Shown here: positions 56,745-64,000 of the stretch, piece after piece | Numbering within the stretch: the first letter of the stretch is position 1 | Layout of the letters: every line of letters starts with the position of its first letter | Origin: Streptomyces polyasparticus | GTDB lineage: Bacteria; Actinomycetota; Actinomycetes; Streptomycetales; Streptomycetaceae | Assembly (NCBI RefSeq): GCF_014493765.1 | Contig: NZ_JACTVJ010000001.1 | Coordinates: forward strand, 1-64,000 | Direction of reading: 5' to 3' | DNA length: 64,000 nt | The notes under the pieces: generated by a model | Told to the model about the DNA's origin: nothing | Seen by the model: only the letters and a program-made list of their open reading frames with translations | The model's database searches: none | Translations under genes and position numbers: made by a program

Positions 56745-57296
56745 GTGTCCGACTCGCTGCTCCTGTCCGATCTGCTGCTCGTCTGCCGGCTGACCCTGGT
56801 CTGCGTCCTGGCCGTGGCGGGCCTCGCCAAGCTCCGCGACCGGCGCCGGTTCGCCCTGGCGCTACGGGACTTCGGCTTCGTGCCGGACGCCGTGCGGCCC
56901 GCGCTCGCCGTCCTTGTGCCGGTGGCCGAACTCGCCGCCGCCGTCCTGCTCGCCGTGCCCGGGACGCTGGCCGCCGGCCTCGCGCTCGCCGCGGCCCTGT
57001 GCGCCGCGTTCTGTGCGGTGGCCGTCTCCGCCATGCGGCGCGGCGGCGGCGCGGGCTGTCCCTGCTTCGGCAGCAGGACCGCCGTGCCGATGGGCGCGTG
57101 GCACGTCGCCCGCAACGCGCTCCTCACGGGGCTCGCGCTGCTCGGCGGCGGCATCGTCCTCGCGCAGGGCGCCTCAACACCCTTCAGCGGTCCGGCACTC
57201 GCGCTCGCCGCGGCGGCCGCCGTGTACCTCACCGCCTTCGCCGTCTTCACCGACGACCTGGCCGTCTTCTTCGCCACCCCGGCCACGCGCGCCTGA
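56745..57296 (+). CDS. MauE/DoxX-like membrane redox protein
   Basis: 183 residues from GTG 56745, with GGAG 8 bases before. Four hydrophobic segments (LLLVCRLTLVCVLAVAGLAKLRD, ALAVLVPVAELAAAVLLAVPG, ALAAALCAAFCAVAVSAM, ALAAAAAVYLTAFAVF) fit the MauE/DoxX family. Between helices 3 and 4 is GCPCFGSR, a C-x-C redox motif. MauE-type proteins pass electrons between membrane quinones and thioredoxin-like proteins such as MauD. In this locus it would reoxidise the two thioredoxin-like proteins and so drive disulfide formation in the Cys-rich peptide. Confidence 0.88.
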   Translation: MSDSLLLSDLLLVCRLTLVCVLAVAGLAKLRDRRRFALALRDFGFVPDAVRPALAVLVPVAELAAAVLLAVPGTLAAGLALAAALCAAFCAVAVSAMRRGGGAGCPCFGSRTAVPMGAWHVARNALLTGLALLGGGIVLAQGASTPFSGPALALAAAAAVYLTAFAVFTDDLAVFFATPATRA

Positions 57297-57365
57297 CGTA
57301 CGGGCCCGCCTCCCACGCCACCCGCTCCAGCCGGAGTCCGCCCCCGCCGAAAGGACGACCACCCC

Positions 57366-57932
57366 GTGAACTACGCCCTCGCCGGCCTCGCCCTGCTCGC
57401 CGCGATCACTCTCGCGAACGCCCTTCTGACCGCCGCGGTCGTGAAGCGCTGGAGGGCCGCCGTCACCGCCTCCGCCCATGCGGCCCACGCCTCCGCCGCA
57501 CCTGCCGGCCCACCCGAACTAGCCGTACAAGAGGGCGACCCCGTACCGGAGTTCACGCTGCACACACCACAGGGCGAGGTCACCGCCCAGGACCTGTCCG
57601 GTCACACGGCTCTGCTCTGCTTCCTGCGCCCCGACTGCGGCCCCACCCGCGAGAGCCTGCCCGCCGTCCGGCGCTGGGCCGAGACGCACGCCCCGGCAGG
57701 CGCACGGGTCGTCGCGATCGTGAACGGCGCGCCCGAGGCCGCCGGACCGCTGCTCGAAGCCGTGGCCCCGTGCACGGAGCTCACCACCGTCGAGGCCCCG
57801 GACGGCCCGCTCGCCCGGACCTTCGGCGTACGCCACCACCCGTCGTTCGTCCTTCTGGACGCGGACGGCACAGTCACCGAGACCGGCATCGGCAACGGTT
57901 CCCTCACCGCGCTCGACCTCGCCACCGTATGA
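57366..57932 (+). CDS. Second MauD/TlpA-like thioredoxin-fold protein, single active-site Cys
   Basis: 188 residues from GTG 57366. N-terminal membrane helix (ALAGLALLAAITLANALLTAAVV), then a redoxin domain: EGDPVPEFTLHTPQGEVTAQDLSG, LLCFLRPDCGPTRESLP, and HHPSFVLLDADGTVTE. The usual C-x-x-C is C-G-P-T, so the resolving Cys is lost; another Cys (LLCFL) lies seven residues earlier. This could mean a monothiol isomerase or a structural role. The ABC gene ATG overlaps its stop by 4 bases. Confidence 0.83.
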   Translation: MNYALAGLALLAAITLANALLTAAVVKRWRAAVTASAHAAHASAAPAGPPELAVQEGDPVPEFTLHTPQGEVTAQDLSGHTALLCFLRPDCGPTRESLPAVRRWAETHAPAGARVVAIVNGAPEAAGPLLEAVAPCTELTTVEAPDGPLARTFGVRHHPSFVLLDADGTVTETGIGNGSLTALDLATV

Positions 57933-59815
57933 GCACGCGCCGCCGGATGAGCACGAAGCCGAAGCCGACGGGACCCGGACCGGACGGAAGCGAGAGCGCC
58001 CCGCGCCGCAGCGACCTCCTGCGCGGACTCACCGCCGCCTTCGCCCTCGCCCTGCGCGCCTGCCCCGGCGCGCTCGCCACCCGCGTGGCCACCGTCGTCG
58101 TCGCGGGCGCGGCCCCCATCGCCGCGTCCTGGCTCCTCAAGTACGTGGTGGACGGCCTCACTTCGGGGGACTTCCGCGTCGCCGACCTCACCTGGGCCGC
58201 CGCCGGTATCGGCCTGCTCACGGTGGCGCTCGCGGCCGGCGCGGCCGTCTCCTCGTACGCCGACGGCCGGATCCGGCGCGCCACTGGCACCCGCGCCCAG
58301 AGCGAACTGCTCGAAGCGGTGAACCGGCTCAGCGGCCTGTCCCGGCTGGAACAGCCCGCCTTCCACGACCGCCTCCAGCTCGCCATCCAGAGCGCACAGG
58401 GCGCCGAACGCCTCGTCGGCGCGGCACTCCAGGGCGCCCAGGGACTCCTCACCATGACGGGCTTCCTCGGCAGCCTGCTGCTCATCAGCCCGGTGCTCAC
58501 CCTGATCGTGGTGGCTGCCGCAGTCCCCGCCCTCTTCGCCCAGCTGGCCAACAGCCGCCATCGCGCCGACCTGTTCTGGCGCACCAGCAACCTCGCCCGC
58601 CGCCAGATCTTCTACCGGGGCCTGCTCACCGACTCCCAGGCCGCGAAGGAGATCCGCCTCTACGGCCTCGGCCCCTACTTCGCGCGGCGTCTGCGCGAAG
58701 ACCTCGACGGCATCAACGGCCAGGAGGAGCGGCTCGACCGCCGCCTCGTCCGCCACGAGAGCGCACTCGCCGTGCTCGGCGCCGCCGTGTCCACCGGGGC
58801 GCTCGTCTGGGGTGTGCACCAGGCCGCGACGCATGCCCTGAGCGCCGGTGACGTATCGCTGCTCGTGGCCGCGCTCGCCGGGGTGCAGACCTCGCTGATC
58901 AGCCTGGTCGGGTGCATCGCCCAGAGCCACCAGACGGCGCTGCTCTTCGACCACTTCCTGTACGTGACACAGGTGACGGACGACCTGCCCGCACCGGTGG
59001 CCCCCGTCGCGGTGCCGGCCCTGCGCCGCGGCATCGAACTGCGCGACGTCTGGTTCCGCTACACCGACGACGGGCCCTGGATCCTGCGCGGCCTCGACCT
59101 CACCATCCCGTACGGCACCAGCCTGGCCGTCGTCGGGCTCAACGGGGCCGGCAAGAGCACCCTGGTGAAACTCCTCTGCCGCCTCTACGACCCCCAGCGC
59201 GGCAGCATCAGTTGGGACGGCACCGACCTCAGGGTGCTGTCCGCCGAGGAGCTGCGCCGCCGTATCAGCGTGGTCTTCCAGGATCCCATGGAGTACGACC
59301 TCACGGCCGGCGAGAACATCGGCCTCGGCGATCTCGACGCGCTGCACGACCAGGAACGTCTGCGCGCGGCCGCCACGGATGCGGACATCCACACCGCGCT
59401 CGCCCGCCTCCCGCAGGGGTACGACACGATGCTCAGCCGGATGTTCTTCCCCGACGACACCGAAGAGAGCGCCACGGGCGTGCAGTTGTCGGGCGGACAG
59501 TGGCAGCGGCTCGCGCTCGCCCGCGCCCTGATGCGCTCCGGACGGGACCTGATGATCCTCGACGAGCCCGGCACCGGCCTGGACGCGGTGGCCGAACGCC
59601 ATGTCCACGACCGCCTGACCACCCTGCGCCAGGGCGCGACGAGCATCCTCGTCTCCCACCGGATGGGCACCGCACGCGCCGCCGACCTGATCGTGGTCAT
59701 CGCCGACGGCACCGTACAAGAGCGCGGCAGCCACGAGGAGTTGATGGCACTCGACGGAGCGTACGCCGAGCTCTTCACGACACAGGCCGAGGGGTACGAG
59801 GAGACCGTCAGGTGA
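57929..59815 (+). CDS. ABC transporter, fused membrane and ATPase domains (peptide exporter type)
   Basis: 628 residues from ATG 57929. About 20-320 is the membrane domain (VATVVVAGAAPIAASWLLKYVVDG, LLTMTGFLGSLLLISPVLTLIVVAAAVP); about 355-600 is the ATPase: Walker A VVGLNGAGKSTLVKL, Q-loop ISVVFQDPMEY, signature VQLSGGQWQRLALARAL, Walker B LMILDEPGTGLDAVAE, and switch His in VSHRMGTARAADL. The C39 peptidase domain of many bacteriocin exporters is missing, so leader removal must be done elsewhere, most simply by the S26 enzyme. It probably exports the Cys-rich peptide as a homodimer. Confidence 0.92.
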   Translation: MSTRRRMSTKPKPTGPGPDGSESAPRRSDLLRGLTAAFALALRACPGALATRVATVVVAGAAPIAASWLLKYVVDGLTSGDFRVADLTWAAAGIGLLTVALAAGAAVSSYADGRIRRATGTRAQSELLEAVNRLSGLSRLEQPAFHDRLQLAIQSAQGAERLVGAALQGAQGLLTMTGFLGSLLLISPVLTLIVVAAAVPALFAQLANSRHRADLFWRTSNLARRQIFYRGLLTDSQAAKEIRLYGLGPYFARRLREDLDGINGQEERLDRRLVRHESALAVLGAAVSTGALVWGVHQAATHALSAGDVSLLVAALAGVQTSLISLVGCIAQSHQTALLFDHFLYVTQVTDDLPAPVAPVAVPALRRGIELRDVWFRYTDDGPWILRGLDLTIPYGTSLAVVGLNGAGKSTLVKLLCRLYDPQRGSISWDGTDLRVLSAEELRRRISVVFQDPMEYDLTAGENIGLGDLDALHDQERLRAAATDADIHTALARLPQGYDTMLSRMFFPDDTEESATGVQLSGGQWQRLALARALMRSGRDLMILDEPGTGLDAVAERHVHDRLTTLRQGATSILVSHRMGTARAADLIVVIADGTVQERGSHEELMALDGAYAELFTTQAEGYEETVR

Positions 59816-60321
59816 CCGCCGCGCTGCTCCTGTCCCTGGTGGGCCTGCCCCTGCTCGCCCTGCTGCTCCTCCGCGGCCGCCTGGTGGCCGTGACCGTACG
59901 CGGCTACAGCATGGCGCCCACGCTGATGCCGGGCGACCGCATCCTGATGCTGCGCGGCCTGCGCCGGATTGCCTCCGGCCGGATGGCCGTCGTCACCGCG
60001 CCCCACCCGGAGCACGGCTGGCAGCCGCCTGCCGGTGAGGCGCCCGCGTCCTGGTACGTGAAGAACATCGTGGCCGTGGCCGGAGAGCCCGTGCCCGACT
60101 GGGCCCACCGCTGCCCGGGCCCCCGCGTACCGCCGCGCATGCTCGTGCTGCTCGGCGAGCGGCCCGGGTCGATGGATTCAAAGCAGTGGGGCTACTGCCC
60201 CGAGGACCAGGTCATCGGGACGGTCCTGCTCCGCCTGCGGACGGCTGCACCTTCCCCTGGCCCTACTCCGGCATCGGCAGATCCAGCTCCGCCAGCCTCA
60301 CCGGGTCGTTCACCACACTGA
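59812..60321 (+). CDS. S26-family signal peptidase
   Basis: 169 residues from GTG 59812, overlapping the ABC stop by 4 bases. One N-terminal membrane helix (AALLLSLVGLPLLALLLLRG), then the catalytic Ser box RGYSMAPTLMPGDRILML, the Lys box ASWYVKNIVAVAGEP, and a C-terminal box SMDSKQWGYCPEDQVIGTV. All three fit type I signal peptidases, although the family's GDNRDNSxDSR box is reduced. Signal peptidases cut after A-x-A; the Cys-rich peptide has such sites at 19-23. The last ~20 codons overlap the sigma factor gene on the other strand, which is convergent. Confidence 0.88.
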   Translation: MTAALLLSLVGLPLLALLLLRGRLVAVTVRGYSMAPTLMPGDRILMLRGLRRIASGRMAVVTAPHPEHGWQPPAGEAPASWYVKNIVAVAGEPVPDWAHRCPGPRVPPRMLVLLGERPGSMDSKQWGYCPEDQVIGTVLLRLRTAAPSPGPTPASADPAPPASPGRSPH

Positions 60322-61144
60322 TCCCGATGATCCGGCCGTCCGCGACGGAGAAGGAGAGCACCGAAGCCACCTTGCCGTCCACGCCCCAACTGACAAGTCC
60401 CGGACGCCCGTTGACCACGGCGGTACGACCGAGCGCCGCCTCTCCCGCCCCGAACCGCGCACTGGCCGCGACCTTGGTCGCACCGAGCACCACGACCTCG
60501 CCCTCCGCGGTGTCCACGCTCAGCCGGACCTCGGGGTCGAGCACCCGGAGCAGCTCGTCGAAGTCCCCGCCGCGCGCGGCCTTCAGGAACGCCCGCACCA
60601 CGGCCCGCTGTTCGGGCCCCGGCTGCGGCCGCTCGGCCGCCTGCACCTTGCGCCGGGCCCGGCTGGCCGTCATCTTCGCGGCCGCGGTCGACCTGCCGAG
60701 GATCCGGCCGATCTCGTCGAACGGCACCGCGAACAGGTCGTGCAGCACGAACGCGAGCCGCTCGTTCGGCCCGAGCGACTCCAGTACGACGAGCAGCGCG
60801 GCCCCGACCGAGTCGGCGAGCGCCGCCGTCTCCTCGGGAGCGGGGACGGGGTCGGCGTCGAGAGTCACCACGAGCTCCGGCAGCTGGTCGTCGTACACGG
60901 GCTGGGGGCGGGTCCTGCGCGAGCGCAGCGCGTCGAGGCTGAGCCGGCCGACGACCGTCGTCAGCCAGCCGCCCAGGTTGTCGATGGCCGCCGGGTCCTG
61001 CCGCGCGAGCCGCAGCCAGGCCTCCTGCACCACGTCCTCGGCGTCCGCGTGCGAGCCGAGCATCCGGTGGGCCACCGCGTGCAGCCTGCCGCGCTCGGCC
61101 TCGAAGGCCTGGGCCACGGGCTCGGCCGGGCGGGGTTCGGTCAT
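60263..61144 (-). CDS. ECF41-type RNA polymerase sigma factor
   Basis: 293 residues. Sigma region 2 is seen in ERGRLHAVAHRMLGSHADAEDVVQEAWLRLARQD, and region 4 in LGPNERLAFVLHDLFAVPFDEIGRILGRSTAAAKMTASRARRKV. A C-terminal SnoaL-like extension of about 100 residues (AARGGDFDELLRVLDPEVRLSVD...GRPGLVSWGVDGKVASVLSFSVADGRI) is typical of ECF41 sigma factors, whose activity it controls in the absence of an anti-sigma factor. The carboxymuconolactone-decarboxylase-like gene next door is the usual ECF41 partner and promoter target. Confidence 0.92.
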   Translation of the reverse strand: MTEPRPAEPVAQAFEAERGRLHAVAHRMLGSHADAEDVVQEAWLRLARQDPAAIDNLGGWLTTVVGRLSLDALRSRRTRPQPVYDDQLPELVVTLDADPVPAPEETAALADSVGAALLVVLESLGPNERLAFVLHDLFAVPFDEIGRILGRSTAAAKMTASRARRKVQAAERPQPGPEQRAVVRAFLKAARGGDFDELLRVLDPEVRLSVDTAEGEVVVLGATKVAASARFGAGEAALGRTAVVNGRPGLVSWGVDGKVASVLSFSVADGRIIGISVVNDPVRLAELDLPMPE

Positions 61145-61225
61145 GTCGTTACCTTCCTCGGAACTGCTCCGTCATGGGGGATGACGGGCCCGAACGGGTC
61201 CGGGTAACGAATGAGGAGCATCACG

Positions 61226-61675
61226 ATGGAAGCACGTATCAAGAGCACCCCGAACCCCGACGTGACCACCGCGGTCAAGCACCTGTACAAAGCCATAGCG
61301 GCAGGGGGAGTGGACCCGAAGGTACTGAGCCTGGTGCACCTGCGCGCCAGCCAGATCAACGGCTGCGCACCCTGCGTCCACGCCTCGGTCACCGCGGCGA
61401 AGCAGGCGGGCGAGACCGACGAGCGGCTGCACACCGCGGGCACCTGGCGCGAGACGCCCTTCTTCACCGACGAGGAGCGGGCCGCGCTCGCGCTCACCGA
61501 GGCCGCCACCCGTATCCAGGACGGCGCGCCCGGAGTGACGGACGAGATCTGGGACGCGGCCGCGGACCACTTCACCGAGGAGCAGCTCGGCTCGCTGATC
61601 CTGGAGATCGCCCTGACCAACTTCTTCAACCGCATCAACCACACGATCCGCGAGCAGGCGGGCAAGACATGGTGA
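61226..61675 (+). CDS. Carboxymuconolactone decarboxylase/AhpD-like protein
   Basis: 149 residues from ATG 61226, with GAGGAG 9 bases upstream. AhpD-like core: LVHLRASQINGCAPCVHASVTAAKQAGETDERLHTAGTWRETPFFTDEERAALALTEA with the C-x-x-C-x-x-H active site. Such proteins act as peroxidase or reductase partners of ECF41 sigma factors. It is divergent from the sigma gene with 81 bp between, where the sigma-dependent promoter should lie; I cannot find the expected motifs unambiguously. Confidence 0.9.
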   Translation: MEARIKSTPNPDVTTAVKHLYKAIAAGGVDPKVLSLVHLRASQINGCAPCVHASVTAAKQAGETDERLHTAGTWRETPFFTDEERAALALTEAATRIQDGAPGVTDEIWDAAADHFTEEQLGSLILEIALTNFFNRINHTIREQAGKTW

Positions 61676-61732
61676 GCGTCCAATCCTGGTGAACTCCCTT
61701 GCCTCCCAAGGCAACTGAGTTTGTCAGATCCG

Positions 61733-61761
61733 TTGACGAATACCTGCGCCCGGCCTAGCTT
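61733..61761 (+). promoter_or_regulatory. Probable promoter of the pectate lyase gene
   Basis: TTGACG (61733-61738) and TAGCTT (61756-61761), 17 bp apart, form a near-consensus HrdB-type promoter about 70 bp before the ATG. A palindrome (61781-61794) lies just downstream of the expected start of transcription. Confidence 0.6.
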
Positions 61762-61780
61762 CGTCGCGTCCTTCGCCATA

Positions 61781-61794
61781 TCTCATATACGAGA
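61781..61794. promoter_or_regulatory. Probable operator, TCTCATATACGAGA
   Basis: The arms TCTC and GAGA flank ATATAC; wider context is near-symmetric (ATATCTC...GAGACGCGATAT). Located between the promoter and the lyase start codon, it is well placed for a repressor that answers a pectin breakdown product, for instance of IclR/GntR type. No such regulator gene is in the window. Confidence 0.5.
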
Positions 61795-61828
61795 CGCGAT
61801 ATCCGATCCGGAGAGGTGAGGTCGACGC

Positions 61829-64000
61829 ATGAGAGCAGCGTGGAAGGTTTCGGTGCTTGCGCTGAGTGCTGTGCTGGTCGCTTCGGGGGCCGTGCAGGCC
61901 GACGGCAGGCAGGCACCGGAACCCGCCGCCCCGAGTCCGGCCGCCGCGAGCGCGGCGCAGTCCGCCGCCCGCGACCTGGGCCGTGAGGTCCTGCCCGCAG
62001 GGGACGGCTGGGCGAGCGCGGACGGCGGCACCACGGGCGGTACCGCCGCGGACGCCGCGCATGTCTTCACCGTCCGCAACCGCGCCGAGCTGGTGCGCGC
62101 CCTGGACGGCGGCAGCGACACCCCGAAGATCATCAAGATTGCGGGCACCGTCGACGCCAACACCGACGACCGCGGCCGCCGGCTCGACTGCGCGGACTAC
62201 GTGACCGGCGGCTACGACCTCGACGCCTATCTGAAGGCGTACGACCCGCGCACCTGGGGCGCCGCCAAGCCCTCGGGGCCGCAGGAGGAGGCCCGCGCCG
62301 CCTCCGCCGCCCGCCAGGCCGAACGCGTCGAGCTCGCCGTCGGCTCCAACACCACGATCGTCGGCGAGGGCACGCGCGCCGTCCTCGAAGGCGGCAGTCT
62401 CCAGGTCGAGAACGCGGAGAACGTGATCATCCGCAACCTCGAAGTACGCGACGCCTACGACTGCTTCCCCGCCTGGCAGCCCAACTCCGGCGGCCTCGGC
62501 GACTGGAAGTCCGCGTACGACACCATCTGGCTGCGCGGCGCGCGCCATGTCTGGGTCGACCACGTCACGGCGAGCGACGGCGACCGCCCCGACGCGGGCG
62601 AGCCGGTGCACTTCGCCCGCCCGTTCCTGCGCCACGACGGACTGCTCGACATCACCAACGGCTCCGACCTGGTGACCGTCTCCTGGAGCGAGTTCGACGA
62701 GCACGACAAGGCGATGCTGATCGGCAACGGCGACAACGTCACCACCGACCGCGGCAAACTGCGCGTCACCCTCCACCACAACCGCTTCAAGTCGGTGGTG
62801 CAGCGTGCACCGCGCGTGCGCTTCGGCCAGGTGCACCTCTACAACAACCGCTACGACATCCCCGGTGACGGCCACTACCGCTACTCGATCGGAGTGAGCA
62901 CGGAGTCGCGGATCGTCGCCGAGAACAACGCGTTCACGGCGCCCGCCCACATCGAGGTCGCGGACCTGGTGAAGAGCTGGAACGGCACGGCCCTGAGCCA
63001 GCGCGGCAACGAGTTCAACGGCTTCCCGGTCGATCTGCTCGCCATCTACAACTCGTACAACTCGGGGAGCGAGCGCGACCTGGTGGCGGATGTCGGCTGG
63101 ACGCCCGAGCTGCACGGCCGGATCGACAGCGCGGGCGAGGCGGCCAAGGACGTGGCGCGCGGGGCGGGCGCGGGACGCCTGAGCCTGCGCGCAGCCGATG
63201 CCACCGCCACCACCGCCGCACTCACCACACACGACAGCCCCCACCTCGCCGACCGCCCTCACGGCTTCGCCTCCCTGGGCGGCGGCACGACAGGCGGCGC
63301 GGCGGGCGAGACCGTCACCGTCCGCACGCAGGCCGACCTGGCCAGGTACGCGGCCGCCCCGGAGCCGTACGTCATCCGGATCGAGGGCGCGATCGAGGTG
63401 GCGCCCTTCGGCTCGGACATCGTGGTGGCCTCGGACAAGACTCTGATCGGCGTGGGCACTTCGGGCGAGATCGTGCACGGAGAGCTGCACCTCAACCCCG
63501 GCACGAACAACGTCATCATTCGCAACCTCACCATCCGCGACTCGTACGTCGAGGGCGACTGGGACGGCAAGACCACTGACTTCGACGCGATCCAGATGGA
63601 CTCGGTGCACCACGTGTGGATCGACCACAACCGCCTGACGCACATGGGCGACGGGCTGCTCGACATCCGCAAGGACAGCGACTACATCACCGTGTCGTAC
63701 AACCGCTTCGAGAACCACAACAAGGCGCTCGGCATCGGCTGGACGAAGAACACGCAGACCCGGATCACGATCGACCACAACTGGTTCCTCGGCACGAAGC
63801 AGCGCAACCCTTCGGCCGACAACTGCGCATACGCGCATCTCTACAACAACTACCTGTCCGCCCAGGTCGACGACGGCGACCCGCTGTGGACGTACGGGAA
63901 CTGGGCCCGCGGCAGCACCAAGATGGTGATCGAGAACAGCTACTACGACGGCGTGCAGCACCCCTACCAGGCGGACGCCACCGCCGAGTTGGTGGAACGC
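61829..64000 (+). CDS. Secreted tandem-domain pectate lyase (PL1-like), cut by window edge
   Basis: 724 codons from ATG 61829 with GGAGAGG upstream; open at the edge. Signal peptide AAWKVSVLALSAVLVASGAVQA. Two right-handed beta-helix domains follow. The first (about 75-430) has VWVDHVTAS, DGLLDITNGSD and VVQRAPRVRFGQVHLYNN, with the R-x-P-x-x-R pair of PL1 lyases. The second (about 470-724) has VWIDHNRLTHMGDGLLDIRKDSDYITVSYNRF and TKQRNPSADNCAYAHLYNN, where the first Arg is kept but the second is replaced. It would cut pectate by beta-elimination outside the cell. Two non-identical domains may divide binding and catalysis. Confidence 0.9.
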   Translation, partial: MRAAWKVSVLALSAVLVASGAVQADGRQAPEPAAPSPAAASAAQSAARDLGREVLPAGDGWASADGGTTGGTAADAAHVFTVRNRAELVRALDGGSDTPKIIKIAGTVDANTDDRGRRLDCADYVTGGYDLDAYLKAYDPRTWGAAKPSGPQEEARAASAARQAERVELAVGSNTTIVGEGTRAVLEGGSLQVENAENVIIRNLEVRDAYDCFPAWQPNSGGLGDWKSAYDTIWLRGARHVWVDHVTASDGDRPDAGEPVHFARPFLRHDGLLDITNGSDLVTVSWSEFDEHDKAMLIGNGDNVTTDRGKLRVTLHHNRFKSVVQRAPRVRFGQVHLYNNRYDIPGDGHYRYSIGVSTESRIVAENNAFTAPAHIEVADLVKSWNGTALSQRGNEFNGFPVDLLAIYNSYNSGSERDLVADVGWTPELHGRIDSAGEAAKDVARGAGAGRLSLRAADATATTAALTTHDSPHLADRPHGFASLGGGTTGGAAGETVTVRTQADLARYAAAPEPYVIRIEGAIEVAPFGSDIVVASDKTLIGVGTSGEIVHGELHLNPGTNNVIIRNLTIRDSYVEGDWDGKTTDFDAIQMDSVHHVWIDHNRLTHMGDGLLDIRKDSDYITVSYNRFENHNKALGIGWTKNTQTRITIDHNWFLGTKQRNPSADNCAYAHLYNNYLSAQVDDGDPLWTYGNWARGSTKMVIENSYYDGVQHPYQADATAELVER

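Noticed and set aside
61145-61225. Clear ECF41-type promoter between the sigma factor and its partner
   Set aside because: A promoter is expected there, but I could not find a convincing TGTCACA-spacer-CGTC pattern, so none is annotated.
1-64000. tRNA, rRNA or riboswitch genes
   Set aside because: No cloverleaf-like CCA-ended sequence, rRNA segment or recognisable riboswitch was seen on either strand by eye; a covariance-model search would be needed to be certain.

Overview
The window is high-GC actinomycete DNA with codon use, short intergenic spaces, 4-base stop/start overlaps, GTG/TTG starts and gene families (SARP, ECF41, MbtH, DUF6230/DUF6114, Tat-exported enzymes) typical of Streptomyces or a very close relative. 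It opens inside the 3' end of an IS5-type transposase, which may mark the left edge of an acquired island.

Region 0.4-37.5 kb is a lipopeptide biosynthetic gene cluster. A long minus-strand operon runs from an ABC exporter (33.9 kb) through SbnA, two large NRPSs (NRPS3 then NRPS2), MbtH, ACP, KS, chain-length-factor-like KS, ketoreductase, phosphopantetheinyl transferase and a SerA-like dehydrogenase (9.4 kb); almost every junction is a 4-base overlap. A second minus-strand group (8.2-0.4 kb) holds two small proteins, a chorismate mutase, a free-standing C-A-T-TE synthetase (NRPS1), an SDR, a KAS III and an MDR reductase. A TrmB/LuxR-like regulator (8.3 kb) and a divergent MMPL transporter plus SbnB (34.2-37.5 kb) complete it. 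SerA, SbnA and SbnB together give a route to 2,3-diaminopropionate (Dap). My reading of the adenylation pockets gives NRPS3 = diamino acid (Dap-like), then an aromatic-like residue that is epimerised; NRPS2 = Gly, then Dap-like, epimerised, then a Ser thioesterase; NRPS1 = Thr with a thioesterase carrying Cys where Ser is usual. The simplest prediction is an N-acyl cationic tetrapeptide plus an N-acyl-Thr product (possibly a beta-lactone), with the acyl chain made by a discrete type II KS/CLF system.

At 37.5-37.8 kb there is a strong terminator followed by a 164-bp element with 23-bp perfect inverted ends (MITE-like), whose right edge supplies the stop codon of a penicillin-binding/beta-lactamase-like membrane protein. 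38-44 kb is ordinary chromosome: that serine hydrolase, a NarL-type two-component pair, a Tat-exported DUF6250-like protein behind a LacI-type operator, and a repeat-rich helical protein. 44-48.9 kb is a TetR/DUF6230/DUF6114 group; two nearly matching palindromes, one at the TetR promoter and a perfect one at 48.9 kb, suggest a small regulon. 48.9-50.3 kb looks decayed (regulator remnant, MFS gene with an internal deletion, minisatellite). 50.4-54.7 kb has DedA, LmeA/DUF2993, GNAT and PHP-type metallohydrolase genes.

55-60.3 kb is the most intriguing accessory locus: a SARP regulator, a 59-residue precursor-like peptide with eight cysteines, a MauE-like membrane redox protein, two MauD/TlpA-like thioredoxins (one with only one active-site cysteine), an ABC transporter with no peptidase domain and an S26 signal peptidase, tightly packed. 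It looks like a dedicated system for making, oxidising, exporting and trimming a disulfide-rich peptide. The window ends with an ECF41 sigma factor, its carboxymuconolactone-decarboxylase-like partner, and a tandem-domain secreted pectate lyase cut by the window edge.
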